This document shows positions 1-11,539 of a DNA stretch of 64,000 nt, in pieces. Positions within the stretch are counted from its first letter, which is position 1; every line of letters begins with the position of its first letter. Both the position numbers and the translations under genes were made by a program. This stretch comes from Meconema thalassinum (lineage: Eukaryota; Arthropoda; Insecta; Orthoptera; Tettigoniidae): the NCBI GenBank assembly GCA_946902985.2, contig OX336397.1, positions 155,675,890 to 155,739,889 of the forward strand, written 5' to 3'. The notes beneath the pieces were generated by a model. The model saw nothing but the letters and a program-made list of their open reading frames with translations. It ran no database searches and was not told the DNA's origin.

Positions 1-511
1 CCAATTGCCGAAAGATCTGGTCCGTCGAGATGAATGGATCCGTGTCAATCTACGGGCACATTGTGGTTATCTATTGTTTGGATGTTTGTGTGAAGCTTCT
101 TTTACCAAAGTGTTTATTTCCTTGTCTTGACTCGCAGCCTAGCAATAGTGTTTAAAGAGTGTTTAGAAAGGGAAGAGAACGGTACCGTGATTCAGTGGGG
201 GAGTGTAGTTGAAGACTTGCAGACTGAACTCTGAAATGGAGATTTATGGAACCTTCCATTTATTTTGTAATAGATACTACATTCCCCAATTGTGAAAGTG
301 TTGTTGATATTTGCAAATGAAGGCACAGAGTTTATACCACGTACCCACCCTATAGGTAGTCCTGGAAGCAGGCAGTTCATATTTATATCCCCGCCCACGG
401 CCGACTGAATGCGCTCATACCGGCCTAGACAATGAGACCTTTTTCATGAAATCTTGTTAGTTACTCAACTGCTCACACAGCGCTGTTCACCAAGCATTGC
501 ACGACTAAGAC
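1..511. other. Unassigned spacer
   Basis: No coding signal or repeat boundary could be supported here. A 68-codon minus-strand open frame (192-398) has no recognisable motif and is treated as chance. Confidence 0.4.
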
Positions 512-514
512 TTG

Positions 515-688
515 TCTCTACTTAGCGTAAAACAAAGTTCCCGATTCTTGGATATCACGGGTAATCTCGAGAACCACTGGATGGATTTTGATGCGGCTTT
601 CGCCCCGCCAATATTATTTTCTGGGTTCGCCCCTTTCTCGGGAGCGACACTATAGTTTTCATAATTCGTTTCGCACCGTCTGCAGAGA
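515..688 (+). mobile_element. Helitron 5'-end fragment
   Basis: The stretch starting TCTCTACTTAG matches the first ~100 bases of the Helitron at 5742-6592, including a shared block around 'actggatggattttgatgcgg'. After that it diverges and is cut off by the SINE at 700. It is a truncated, non-coding copy. Confidence 0.6.
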
Positions 689-699
689 GAACTGAATTT

Positions 700-1393
700 G
701 GTTGGTTGGTTCCTTAGTTCAGGTGCTGCGACAACGCGGTCATGTAGCCCCGTGTACTTTGGGTGTTTGTATAATCTGTCTGACAACCGGTGTTAATTGT
801 GTTGGCTGTATTAGTGTGTGTTATCTGTTTTCAATTCTAGTAAGGACTGCAGACATTGCATTTTTTTCAAGTAGTTCCTACTTTTGCCGCCAAACGCCAC
901 CGTCAACGACTACTAGTTCAGATCTAGGTTACCAGATGCCACCGCAGTCGGCTCCTGGCGACGAAGGCTGGAACCTAAGAGCGTTAGTCAAATGTTTAAC
1001 CTATTTTGTTTATTTATCGTATGGTTTTTAGTGCCGGTAGTGTCCGAGGATTTGTTCGGCTTGCCAGAGGCTGTAGCTGCTTCTAGCGGACACCCATAGG
1101 GTGAGCTACAAGTTCCGTTCAATTTCAAGTAGTTCCAACTTTCGCTACCAGATGTCAATGATACCTAGTGGTGAACGTTGGAACCTTGATGGAGCGTTCC
1201 AACGAAATCTAACCCATAAATTTAGCTTTACACAAGTTTAGTCTGTGGAAGGATCTTTTACATGCCATAAATCTATGACACGGGACCGCCGGCTTTACTT
1301 CCCCTCCGAAGGAAGGCATACTGAAGGATTTTAACGCTCTTAAAAATCCGACGACTTTGGCCGGGTTTGAACCCACTATCTTGGGCATAGAAG
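700..1393 (-). mobile_element. tRNA-derived SINE, family S1 (chimeric copy)
   Basis: An 11-bp TSD, GAACTGAATTT, lies at 689-699 and 1394-1404. On the minus strand the tRNA-like B-box region (around GGGTTCAAACCCGG) comes first, near the right end; the 3' end at the left is a GGGGC...GCCCC-type hairpin followed by AACC repeats. The copy is about 175 bp longer than others of the family because the body is present in two versions (roughly 840-990 and 1115-1210). The second version resembles the fragment at 58,175, so this copy looks like a fusion of two subfamilies. The A-box part of the head is lost. Confidence 0.75.
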
Positions 1394-1404
1394 GAACTGA
1401 ATTT

Positions 1405-1990
1405 AATCAGAACTAACATAACAAGACGTGTATTATTTACAAAACAATCGAATTAGAAAAGAATTGTTCAGTAGTTTTCTCAACATTCGTATCTATTAAA
1501 TGATGCCCCGTGCGCCACAAAAGTTTCCGTCCTTGTTAATAACCATAGGTGATCCTCTCATTGCGGGCTGGACGCCAGGATGATCTCTCTTTCATGTGGA
1601 AATATGTTGCTAGAGAATAAACTTCCTCTGACCGCTATCACAATATTTAGAAGAGTCACAAGGTTCACAAACGAAGGCAAAGAATGCAATTGAAGTTTCC
1701 CTCATGAGCACGCCACGCATCAGTGTCTTGTTTTATTACATTCCTCGCCTCGCGTCTGTTAACAAATGACTGTCGTGGTCTCTAAGCAACGGGATCCTCC
1801 ATCGCAGTTGTTTTTTCTTTTCTTTCAGGGAATACATTTCCGCGAGAGTATTTTTGTCTGGCCTCGTATCACGCTAGTGTTTGTTTGATTCGAAGGCACC
1901 CGAGTTGGATTCTTGACCGGGCCATGGTGATTAGCGTCTTTGATGATGACGCTAGAAAGGCTTCCTTGAAGGCTGCATACAATAATAACA
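1405..1990. other. Unassigned spacer
   Basis: AT-rich to mixed sequence with no open frame of note and no TIR or TSD pair found. Confidence 0.4.
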
Positions 1991-2165
1991 ATGAATAATA
2001 AATAATAATGTTATTGGTTTTACGTCCCTTTTAACTACACTGGCTATTAGAGACGCCGGGGTGCCGGAATTTTGCCCCGAAGGGGATCTTTAACGTGCCA
2101 GTAAATCTTCGGACACGGCTCCCTCGCATTTGCGCACCCTCAAATGCCAGCTGACTGCGCTAATA
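1980..2165 (-). mobile_element. SINE-like fragment with (ATT)n-type tail
   Basis: An AAT-rich microsatellite at about 1980-2010 is followed by 'gttattggttttacgtccc' and a body with 'cgccggggtgccggaatttt' and 'ccagtaaatcttcgg'. By memory of its general form this resembles the body of a tRNA-derived SINE of polyneopteran insects in reverse orientation. The tRNA-like head is missing and no TSD was found, so family assignment is an inference. Confidence 0.4.
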
Positions 2166-2339
2166 ACAATGAAGACTTGACGTGGTGCAAGACATTATTG
2201 CAGTATTATCCATCACCTCCTCCGTAGATGGGACTCCCCCCCACAAGGGGGTCAACATAGAGCCCTCATTTCTCAGCACTGCGGTCATGAAAATCAAATT
2301 ATTAGAGTTCTTCTTCTTTTGCTTTAGCGTTTGTCCCGT

Positions 2340-2935
2340 CTCGTGGCAGGGTCCGCTATGTGCTATGTGAATCTGCTGTCTCCACTTTACTCGGTAATGG
2401 GCCATGTCCGGATGTAGGTTGACGCTTTTCAGATCCCTGTGAAGTGTATCGGCCCAACGTTGTCTCGGTCGCCCCTTTGGTCTTTTCCCGGCGACCTCTA
2501 GTTTGTCGCCCTGTTTTGCAATGGTGTCCGCTCCTGACCGTACCTCATGCCCAAACCATCGTAGACGACCCTCACACATTTTGTTGTTGATTGCCGCGAC
2601 ACCAAATCGTTCCCTTATTCTTTCATTGGGGCTGTGATCCAACCTAGTCATGCCAGCATCTTGGTCTCCATGACACTTAGCCGACGTTCTGCTTCCTTGG
2701 TGATCGGCCAACATTCAGTACGGTACCATAAAGCGCCACGGGACGAATGACAGTCCGGTAAATCTTCGATTTTAGGTGGTCTTTCATCTGGCGGTCGCAC
2801 ATGACACCTGTCGTTGTTCGCCACTTCATCCATGCAGCATTAATTCTTACGTTGACCTCCTCGGTGAGACGACCTTCAGCAGGAATCGTAGAATTAGAAC
2901 ACCTGCTGATCTGCCCTTTGTTGGAGGACATATAT
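2340..2935 (-). pseudogene. LINE reverse-transcriptase C-terminus (RTE-like), decayed
   Basis: Minus-strand translations in at least two frames show the typical tail of an RTE-type LINE polymerase: a segment like KIYRTVIRPVALYGT, then RRLSVMETKML, then GRLRWFGHEVRSG and GKRPKGRPRQRWADTLHRDL. These are thumb and post-RT regions; the catalytic FADD part is absent. Frameshifts near 2677-2720 and a loss near 2650 break the frame, so it is a dead fragment. Nothing here suggests host use. Confidence 0.7.
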
Positions 2936-2939
2936 TCAA

Positions 2940-3236
2940 AAGACGATCTAATGGCTGCAAATACTAATGCTGTAACTGTTGCTACTTACTGGCAAAATGT
3001 AATTCGATTCGGACACGGAAAATAAATAAATACATAAGTAAATACTTCTACAGTATCCCAGAATTCCCGCATGAATGTTTTGTGAGCCTCCTTCCTTTCA
3101 TCAGTCCACTTATTTTTCCTGTTTTCAGCTTTGGCTGTCCCGAGAATCGCTGGTGTGTTCCAAGTTTTCTCTGAAGAGGAGCACGTCTAAACATGTTACT
3201 TAATTGAAAATATTTATCTATGTTATAAACTGATGA
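2940..3236. other. Unassigned spacer
   Basis: AT-rich, nothing recognised. Confidence 0.4.
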
Positions 3237-3240
3237 TGTA

Positions 3241-3993
3241 CAGGGAGCGGCAGAAATAACTGACGAATTTCAAACGTAAATAACACAGCAACGCAACATG
3301 ATATTTACAAATTTATTGCGCAGTTTAAAAGAGCAGAGTTTGCCATTGTTGTCACGTAGATTGGAGCGGCAGACCTAACACCTGTATTCGGAATTGTAGG
3401 CCCTTACTTTTTTGAAGAGGAGGATAAAACTGTGACAATAACATCTGCTCGTTGCGTACAACTGTTACGCAACTGCCTGCAGCCAACACTCAGCGACTTA
3501 GGGAATCCTCCTCAACGACTTAGGGAATCCTCCTGTGTGGTTTCAACAAGATGGAGCCACTGCACACACAGCCAGGGCATCGATGAGCGTCCTATGAGAG
3601 ATGTTTCCTTACGGGGTGACGTTCCATGGCCAGCCCGTTCCCCTGATCTCACCCTTGCGATTTCTTTCTCTGGGGATACCTGAAGGCTCGGGTCTTCCAA
3701 CGTAAGACACGAACACTACACGACCTGAAAGCTGATATCCGTGAGGAAATCGAGGCAATACCACTAGACATGACTAGGAGGGTCATGCGGAACTTCAGGG
3801 AGAGGCTTCAGAAGTGCATCAAAAAGGGCTGTCGGGATTTGGATGACATTATATTCATAACCTAGTGTGCATGTGTGTATGATGCAAATGGCAAACACTG
3901 CTCTTTTAATCTGCGCAATAAATTTGTGAATATCGTGTTGCGTTGCTGTGTTATTTACGTTTGAAATTCGTCAGTTATTTCTGCCGCACCCTG
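3241..3993 (+). mobile_element. Mariner-like element, internally deleted (C-terminal half kept)
   Basis: Inverted repeats of about 107 bp begin CAGGGAGCGGCAGAAATAAC at 3241 and end with their complement at 3993, inside TA dinucleotides (3239-3240, 3994-3995). Between them plus-strand frames encode the last part of a mariner/Tc1-type transposase: WFQQDGATAHTA, then a SPDLT motif, then a KARVFQ...TLHDLKADIREEIEAIP segment and a GCRDLDDIIF tail. The first half, including the first catalytic aspartate, is missing and there are frameshifts near 3590 and 3660. It is a non-autonomous deletion derivative. Confidence 0.8.
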
Positions 3994-3994
3994 T

Positions 3995-4447
3995 ATTATC
4001 GCAATCGAAGGTAAAGCATTACGGCGAGAGAATCTGTATAGTGAGATATAGTGGTAGGCAGTGCTTTTTTCAAGAAAGTATTTATGGGGTACTCTCAGTT
4101 GTAGTCGACAAAACATCACGATGTTGCAATTCTCGGCAATTTGCGGAATCCAGTCATTGTTTGTGTTCGAATCATTAATATTCAGCTTTTTCAATGCTTA
4201 GGTGGATATAAAACACAGTAGTTCGTTATTGTCTTTATCCTTCAAAACTAACCTCACGCACAAAATAACAACCTATCCCGCCTCCAAACATTAGCCTGCG
4301 TGCTTATGAGAACGGAGTGCCGAGTTGACGACCAAAAGAAACTGATTCGATAGATCGATTTAAATCGAGGATTACTCGAAACCTCCTTCAGCTGTTGTGA
4401 ACAGCGCGTTGACGCCAGCTGATTGATGAACTTTCAAGTCGAAGTTA
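3995..4447. other. Spacer between two mariner-like derivatives
   Basis: No coding or repeat structure found beyond the neighbouring transposon ends. Confidence 0.4.
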
Positions 4448-4449
4448 TA

Positions 4450-5112
4450 CAGGGTGTCTCAATAAAATGTACTAACACTTTGAATGACTATACAATGATT
4501 ATTTATGAACATAGAGACAATTTTAAGGGCTTTAATTATAGAAGAGACATGTAATTAAAGACTCATGTTCGCAAATGTTCAAATTGATCACCGTCAATGT
4601 CCAGCAGTTACCGCCACCAATGCACCGGACCATTGCTCGCATCAGAGATACATTTGAACCGTTGGAACCGTTCACAACGTCAACAAGAAACGTTCTGGAC
4701 GGCCACGGACATCCAGTATTCCTACAAAAGAAGAACAGGTGCAGGAAACCCTCACTCGATCCCCACCGAAATCACTACGACAAACGACACGAGAGACACA
4801 CATCTCGAAGGATAGCGTCCATCGCATCATGAAGCGTCTGCGATGGAAATCCTACATTCCAACACGAAATTGGAAATTGACAGACAATGTCACGAAATTC
4901 CAAATGAACTTTGTCGTAACGTTCGCGAATCCATTGCTGCTTCGCGTTATCAGCTTTGTCTGGACACTGACAGTCATCAATTTGAACATTTGCGAATATG
5001 AGTCTTTAATTACATGTCTCCTCTATAATTGAAGCCCTTAAACTTGTCTCTATATTCATAAATAATCATTTTATAGCCATTCAAAGTGTTAGTACATTTT
5101 TGAGACACCCTG
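4450..5112 (+). mobile_element. Mariner-like element, internally deleted (N-terminal part kept)
   Basis: Inverted repeats of about 145 bp start CAGGGTGTCTCAATAAAATG at 4450 and close at 5112, with TA on both sides. The interior (about 4640-4960) translates to helix-turn-helix fragments, for example a [20 protein letters not shown] stretch followed by [16 protein letters not shown]. These resemble the DNA-binding domain of insect mariner-like transposases. No catalytic domain remains. The TIR sequence differs from that of the element at 3241, so the two are related but distinct families. Confidence 0.78.
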
Positions 5113-5600
5113 TATTGGCCGGACTAGATACAAATGTACCAATAATTTTTTCTTAAACAGTTTTCAAATATTTAAGGGGTACGCGTAGGTGGTAAGATCT
5201 CACGTGAATACAGACAGTATATTACAAGCTAGTGAGAAGTGCGAGACTGTAGCAGTGCAGTGTGTCTGAAAGTTACAACGTTTAGTTATTGTCTCAAATG
5301 ATGGGCACAATCGATAGCATTTCGATAATTTATCACAATTGTCGAGTCTTCAACTCTTGGCAGTGTATTATTTTCATTTTATTCATTTATTATTATTATT
5401 ATTATTTATTTACCAAAAATTGTGCCTACAATTTATGGAAGGTAGATAGAGAAAGGGCAAGCCCCACATACACAGCAATGTCTCCATCTCCGTTCAATAA
5501 ATCTATACAAATCTGATATGTTACATATATACAGTTTACAACTTTTACATTACTATAAACATAATCTGCTGTACATGACGTCTATATCATACAATTCTTA
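5113..5600. other. AT-rich spacer with (TTA)n tract
   Basis: A short ATT microsatellite lies at about 5387-5410. No gene was recognised. Confidence 0.45.
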
Positions 5601-5615
5601 AATAAGAGTGAAGAT

Positions 5616-5735
5616 TCACGCACACACACACATATACACGCTCACGCTCGCACACACACGTACATACATGCATACATACATACATACACACACACGCGCG
5701 CACACGCACGCACACACTCCCACTCACACACAAAG
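5616..5735. repeat. (CA)n / (CATA)n simple repeat
   Basis: Alternating purine-pyrimidine tract of CACA, CATA and CGCA units, read directly. It abuts the Helitron 5' end. Confidence 0.9.
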
Positions 5736-5741
5736 TTACTA

Positions 5742-6592
5742 TCTCTACTTAGTATAAAACTAAGTCCCCGATTCTTGGATGTTACGGGTAAGCTCGAGAA
5801 CCACTGGATGGATTTTGATGCGGTTTTCACCATTCTGTAAAGGATATCTCGAGGATGATTTCTGTAGAAAATTATTTATTTATGATCAAAGGAAGCCGAG
5901 CAGTAACGATCTCAGTAGAAAAGTCGAAAAAAAAACCTGGCGTCCGAGCGCTTTGTAAGCTTACGCTGGGCAAACCGTTAAAAATATCTAAATACTATGA
6001 GTGTAAGAATTGTTCAGCATGAAAAGTTCTACAAAAAAGTCCGCGAGAGCATATGTCTAACTTCATTACATCGCCCACTATAAGTGTTTTTACGTTTTAA
6101 TTCCTTCCAACCATGTCCATTCAACTACTGAGGCGACAGTTTATGAGCTAGCTAGGGGCGAGTCTATCACCCCGGTTACAGCTTGTAGCTAGCGGACGAG
6201 CTTATTGCCCCAGATACAGCTAGCAGCAAACCGTCGAGTAGTGTTGAATTAAAAACTTTAGAGAAGAGTGGTTGTGTTTGGAGTTTCCCTGGAAGTGCAA
6301 CTCGGCATTTCTTCATTTCGCCTGTGTACTTTTCGTTCCGCAAAATTCAAAGTCAAGTTAAGATTGGACGGAAGGGGGATTTGTGTTTCATGCACCTCGC
6401 TATTCTTAAATTACGTCTGACAAGAATTTGTTGCACATGCATCTCCATGATAGTCCAATCAGTGATTTTAACCCATCATGCCGAGACGTAAAACGGATAT
6501 TGGTCGTTGTTCATTGACGTTGAAAAAAAGAAAGCGCTTATCACGTAATGCATTCATAAATGTTCCAGGGCGAAGCCGGGTCGGGTTGCTAG
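5742..6592 (+). mobile_element. Non-autonomous Helitron
   Basis: The left end is A|TCTCTACTTAGTATAAAAC and the right end is GGGTTGCTAG|T, the TC...CTAG ends with insertion between A and T expected for Helitrons, and no TIR. A GC-rich segment (GGGCGAAGCCGGG) just before CTAG is a degraded terminal hairpin. Near the 3' side (6479 onward) an open stretch starts MPRRKTDIGR, which resembles the start of Helitron replicase-helicase proteins, but nothing more of the protein is present. It appears to be a deletion derivative of a coding element. Confidence 0.7.
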
Positions 6593-6594
6593 TT

Positions 6595-9080
6595 ATATAT
6601 AAAATCAATGTACTGTGCCCTTGACCTACGTCTTAGGCCAAGGACACATTATGTCATTGGAGTACTTATATAGGGCAATGTCATGATGTTAATGAGAATG
6701 AAATCATCATTATGTAATGATTATAATAATAACTAGGATCTTCCTGCCGTGTTGAGATCACATAAACTGTATGTGGCTTGGCAGTTCTGACAGGGAGAAA
6801 TTTATGGTTTTCACACAATGGGCAGAGCAGGTGCGTCACAAGTCGCTTGCCTGCAAGTTTCAGAGCAGGAGCACTCCAGCGAATTCTGAGAATCTTGCCA
6901 AAACGCAGTAACTATCTCAAGTTAACACGCAGTAGATGCTTGACTCCGCTCTTAAAGAGTACGCCTCAGTTAGTTACAAGAGAACAAGACATTACATGAA
7001 TGATCTAAAACGCCCATGATGAATCTAATTATTATCAAGAATTTTGGGAATGCGGTAACGGATTAAATATCTCTGTATTCACCGAGTAGAAATAGTCCCC
7101 GCGCAAGGAAATTTGACAACGTCGAGTGTGTGAGAGAGAGAACATAGCGTCCTTCAGCAAGAAATTAGTTCTACCCAAGCGCTGATGATTTAAATTTAGC
7201 CTATGATCGAGTTCCGTCGTGAACCATAAGATTAGCAAGGCCATATTTTTGTGTATAAATTAAGGTACCTGATTACTGTAGCCTATGATTATGAAAGGAG
7301 CATTTGGTGTCGTATGTGCAAAACTGTGAATTGGCAACCATTTTGTCATATATGTGGGTGAAGTCTGTGACAGGGGCATTGTCCATCATTCAGCCAACGT
7401 TAGTGGATGCTAGTCTATGTAGCACCAAGCATTAATGTACAAAACGCACAGTCTATTTGTTCGGCTGATGCGAAATAATATTAAAAATGAATACTGAGCT
7501 GTGAATGTGTATAACAGTAAGGACGGATGTGAAATTATGTGTAATTCAAGTGAAAAATATGTAACAGAAAATGTGTCCGCGACAAGTGTGGAAATAGTGT
7601 GAGAATTTGTCATCTATGACACAAGTGTGTAGTCCACTAATGTATATTTTTTTTAGTGGTGCATAATCTAATTAAATATGTGTGTGTGTGCATTTTAAAA
7701 GGGTGCTGGCTTATAGCAACCTAGTGATAATGGAGGATTGCAGTGATATTAGCGAGTGGTTTTACATCATCGTGATGGGATTCGAACTGGCCATGGAGGT
7801 CATGTGCTAAGTTATACTGCTGCGGGCCTCTGGTCCAACTCTTGCAAATGATGAAGGAAGTCTTCAATATGATAAGTACCTTTTGATTATATTTTAAAGT
7901 GTCAAATAATTCATGGATTTCATCGCCATAATGTTAGCATATTATTTGTTTTCTTTTGATATGTTTTATCTTGTGTGTACAATAACTGTGTCAATGGCGA
8001 CCATAGTTGTGCATCTGACGGAGCTGGATACGCTCATAATGATTAATGATCACAATAATTATTTTAATGAATTAAAAGTGCCTAATTTAACGTAAGGATG
8101 TTGCTAGGTAATCGTATCCGTACATAAAACACATGGCAGAAATACCTATTTTATTTATAAATGTGTGTTAGAAATATCCCCTGTGTTTTCCACCCAAATA
8201 GAACGAACGAAGCATGGTATTTCGATAGATGCCCTTTCCAGGCAAAATCTCATTATTTCGTGTCAATGACCAGAAATAGTAATTTATGTATTTACATACC
8301 GGATGAATTAATATCCGAGGATTTTTTTTGGGACGATATTTAAAGGACCATGGTGTATTGTGATGGATAATGACGGGATATTATGGTGTAAGCAATGAGT
8401 ATAGTTTAGAGGACAGTTTACAATGGCGTGAGTTATTTAAGAAGTGACGGCTGAACCAGCCTCATTAATTGTTATATTAGTTTTTATTGAACGCGTGTGA
8501 TATTTAAGGACATACAGGTAAGATGTTGTAAGGAGGAATCTACGATGAAATAAGATAAAATAGATAATGATGCCAGGTAAATATAAGGCCTGAGGAGAAG
8601 ATGTCGGATGAAAGTATGATAAGTTTACAATGATATTAAGTAAATTGTATGTGTAAGGTAGTGGCAATTAAGCACAGATAAAATAATGCTATAATTAATA
8701 TATATATCTGATTGAAATCATATCGCACAGAGGGGTGAAGATGAAGAATTCACATTGCAATAATATCTCACAGGTAAGAGAACGGTTTGAGTTATAACGC
8801 GATGATTGTAATAATTAAGTTGTATTCAAGAGTACTATGATCTGGCTCGCACAGCTGGTAAGAATACAATCATATGTTAGCCAGGAAGGGTGAAGAGTTG
8901 CATCTCTGCCTTTTCACGGTCAAGGTTAGCTAGCAGGTGCGGCCAACCTATTGTCATTCTCCACAAAGAGAGGGGTCCACTCTAGACTCGGGTGTTTGCC
9001 GCAGTGATTCTTTAAAATGTTTGTTATGTTTGGTCCCAAGTTTAATATTTACGATAAGGTACGTTGGGTTACTATCCTGA
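6595..9080. other. AT-rich spacer
   Basis: Only short open frames without motifs. A weak tRNA-like B box (GATTCGAACTGG, 7769-7780) on the minus strand hints at a very old SINE but cannot be bounded. Confidence 0.4.
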
Positions 9081-9084
9081 TGCC

Positions 9085-9330
9085 TCCAATCGATAGTGTT
9101 TCTTTTACTGATCATTTTGATATAAGGGACGGTTTTGTCTGCTGACCATACAGTCCCGGGTTCGATATCCTTTTGTTGTGCCTGGTCCAGAAACTATTTT
9201 TAAACGGGTGCTAGATAGGCAGTAACCTTGCGGTCCCGTGTTCGAAATCCTTTTGTTTATGCCTGGTCGATCAGTCTTTTTAAATGGGTACTAGCTAGAC
9301 AGTGACCTTAGAGTCCTGTGTTCATGAATA
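9085..9330. repeat. 80-bp tandem repeat, about three copies
   Basis: The string 'tccygkgttcgaaatcc' recurs at 9154, 9234 and 9314, giving a constant 80-bp period. The units share 'tgcctggtc', 'tttttaaaygggt' and 'gctagayaggcagtaacctt'. The GGTTCGA-like string is reminiscent of a B box, but no A box was seen. Confidence 0.75.
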
Positions 9331-9574
9331 ATTATTTTCGGTCCTGGAAAATAATTATTATTAGTTTTTTTTATATAGTTAATATTGGTTCAAAATTATC
9401 TTGAGATTTCTTTTTCTCAATAATTGTTGAACGGACCATGCTTTGTTCTATTGTAACCTCGTTCTGCAAGATAAGTCATTCAAGGTAAGAAATGTATAGG
9501 TAGCGAATACCCCTAAATACATATTGATCCTGTTGAATAGGCCACTTAGAACATGTTTGTGCCATGCCTATCTT

Positions 9575-9720
9575 TTTCAGGGGTCGCGGCTTCAAATACA
9601 TTCACCGTTGTTTAACATAACACTGATACAAGGTATTTCTTCTGTGTCATGTCCATTTTTTCTAGGGGTCGCGGCTTCAAATACATTCACCGTTGCCTAA
9701 CGTGACTCTGACACGATACG
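9575..9720. repeat. 85-bp tandem duplication
   Basis: 'ggggtcgcggcttcaaatac' occurs at 9580 and 9665, 85 bp apart, with flanking similarity. Confidence 0.75.
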
Positions 9721-9724
9721 ATTA

Positions 9725-10790
9725 CTTTAATAATGTTTGGTTGGAATTATTAATTGTTTTTCATGTTTATCCAACCCAAGTTTGAAAGGCAAATGATTAG
9801 TCATCATTTTTTATGATGCTATTTTGTTTGTTTTTAAGGCATTTTCCCTGTTTGTTTATTAAATATCCATGAATTATTTGACAAGGCATCGAGTGCTTGG
9901 TTCGAAAGTGTATCACGTCGAACGCAAGGGCCGAAACCAGGCTTATCATATCGCTAATATGTTAATGAAATATGTGACAATTTGTAAGTGTGTTTCAAGG
10001 CTAAGGAAACTAAATGGCTTCATTGATTCAACTATTTTGCTTTAAAGCTAAGACGTCCAAAGTAATGTCGGGATTGGACATTAAGATTCCGTACGGAAAG
10101 GCTTCCATAATTAATTTACGAGAGTATGTAAATAAGATGCATAAATCATATTCATGTTTGCAGATAGAAATACATAATTAATGCCATGAAGGTTAAGATT
10201 TGATATGAGGGTAAACTTTTATTTAACGGAGGGATTCTAGCAAATGTTAATTAAACGCCATTAATAATTAAATAAGCCAATGGTTAGGCTATAATGTATA
10301 CTTCGGAATGGCCATGGATGTCTCTGATATTGAACATACCATGTATCTGAAATGTAATTGGATGATATTAGACTCAATGATTATTATGTTTACTCAGATT
10401 AATGATTGATTAATTTCTTATAATTTGATTTCTTTTTCTTAATCCATACTGTTGTTACAGTTGACCGGACCCTCTTGATCCATCATCTCTTAATAACTTA
10501 ACTTTCTGATGATATCTTATCATCGTAATTAATAAATTTGATTATGGCAATTAAGGCTAATTGGTGTTAACCAGATTTCATTTTGATTCATTTTCTTTAT
10601 TTTTCCATATGATTGGTTTTTATTTGTTAATAAGTTTGATTGTAATCATACATCATAACTACTATGATAAGTATTAATTGATGCTGATTAGCATTTAATT
10701 GGTGGTTATTGGACATTAATTAGTCCATTGTTTATATTTTTGATTTTGACTTAATTTTATTGATTCCGTATTTGATTTATTTTACCTTTG
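9725..10790. other. AT-rich spacer
   Basis: No gene or bounded repeat recognised. Confidence 0.4.
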
Positions 10791-10791
10791 A

Positions 10792-10792
<1 letters not shown>

Positions 10793-10824
<32 letters not shown>
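10793..10824. repeat. (TTA)n microsatellite
   Basis: About ten uninterrupted ATT units. It may be the 3' tail (TAA on the minus strand) of the LINE remnant upstream at 10,985-11,330. Confidence 0.9.
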
Positions 10825-10984
10825 TTAAATTTCATTTCTACTATTTTGGTTTTATTTCATTTATTTGTTTTTGCTGTACTGGTGTTGGTGCATTAAATTT
10901 GTTTATTCTCATTCAGAATCTGTGTGTGATGAATTTTATTCAGCCCTAGTGATCTTCCTATAATATCCAGAACAGTTTCATATT

Positions 10985-11330
10985 CAAGCTAGTGTACCGT
11001 TCATGCCCCGACGACAGAGTCCTGTTCTGAAGGCCTTGTGCAAGGGTACAGTACATGGGATTTTAGTTCCTTTAGAGCCATCACTTTGCGACAAAATTGT
11101 CGTGGAGGAAGGTCTTTTATTGCATGAGGCAGGTCATTCCAAAGTCGAGTAGAGTGATTGTAGAACCCAAATTGATAATCTGTTGTCCTAGCGAATGGAG
11201 GAACGAGGGTGACACCCTGTGCTCTACGGACTGAGCGATATGATAGCTGAAGGCGGTGAAATGGAGATAGTTTAATGGTGCCAGCTAGAGATTTTCGGTG
11301 AAAGGTGAGATCTATTTGGTTACATACGGA
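10985..11330 (-). pseudogene. LINE polymerase C-terminus (CR1/jockey type)
   Basis: The minus strand translates without stops over about 65 codons to a typical post-RT tail. It has RLQLSYRSVRRAQGV, then FGFYNHSTRLWNDLPHAIKD and RQFCRKVM. The WN-LP motif preceded by R-x-x-x-x-Y-x-F is the hallmark of the last domain of CR1- and jockey-like LINE polymerases. The catalytic core is absent and both sides decay. The AT-rich stretch and (TTA)n tract to the left could be its 3' UTR and tail. Confidence 0.7.
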
Positions 11331-11539
11331 CTATACCTGGCATTAATCTATGAAACAAACGAAATGTGTGTAGACTATTTTTATGAAACGATAAAATATT
11401 GTTAGTGTAGACTTAATTAAAATAAATGAAAATAACAATTGAATAAATAGCCAAATGCTAAAAAAAAACAATTTTATAACAACCAAATTAAAAATAGATG
11501 AAACCATCGAATGGTAAACAATTAGTTTTAAGACAATAA

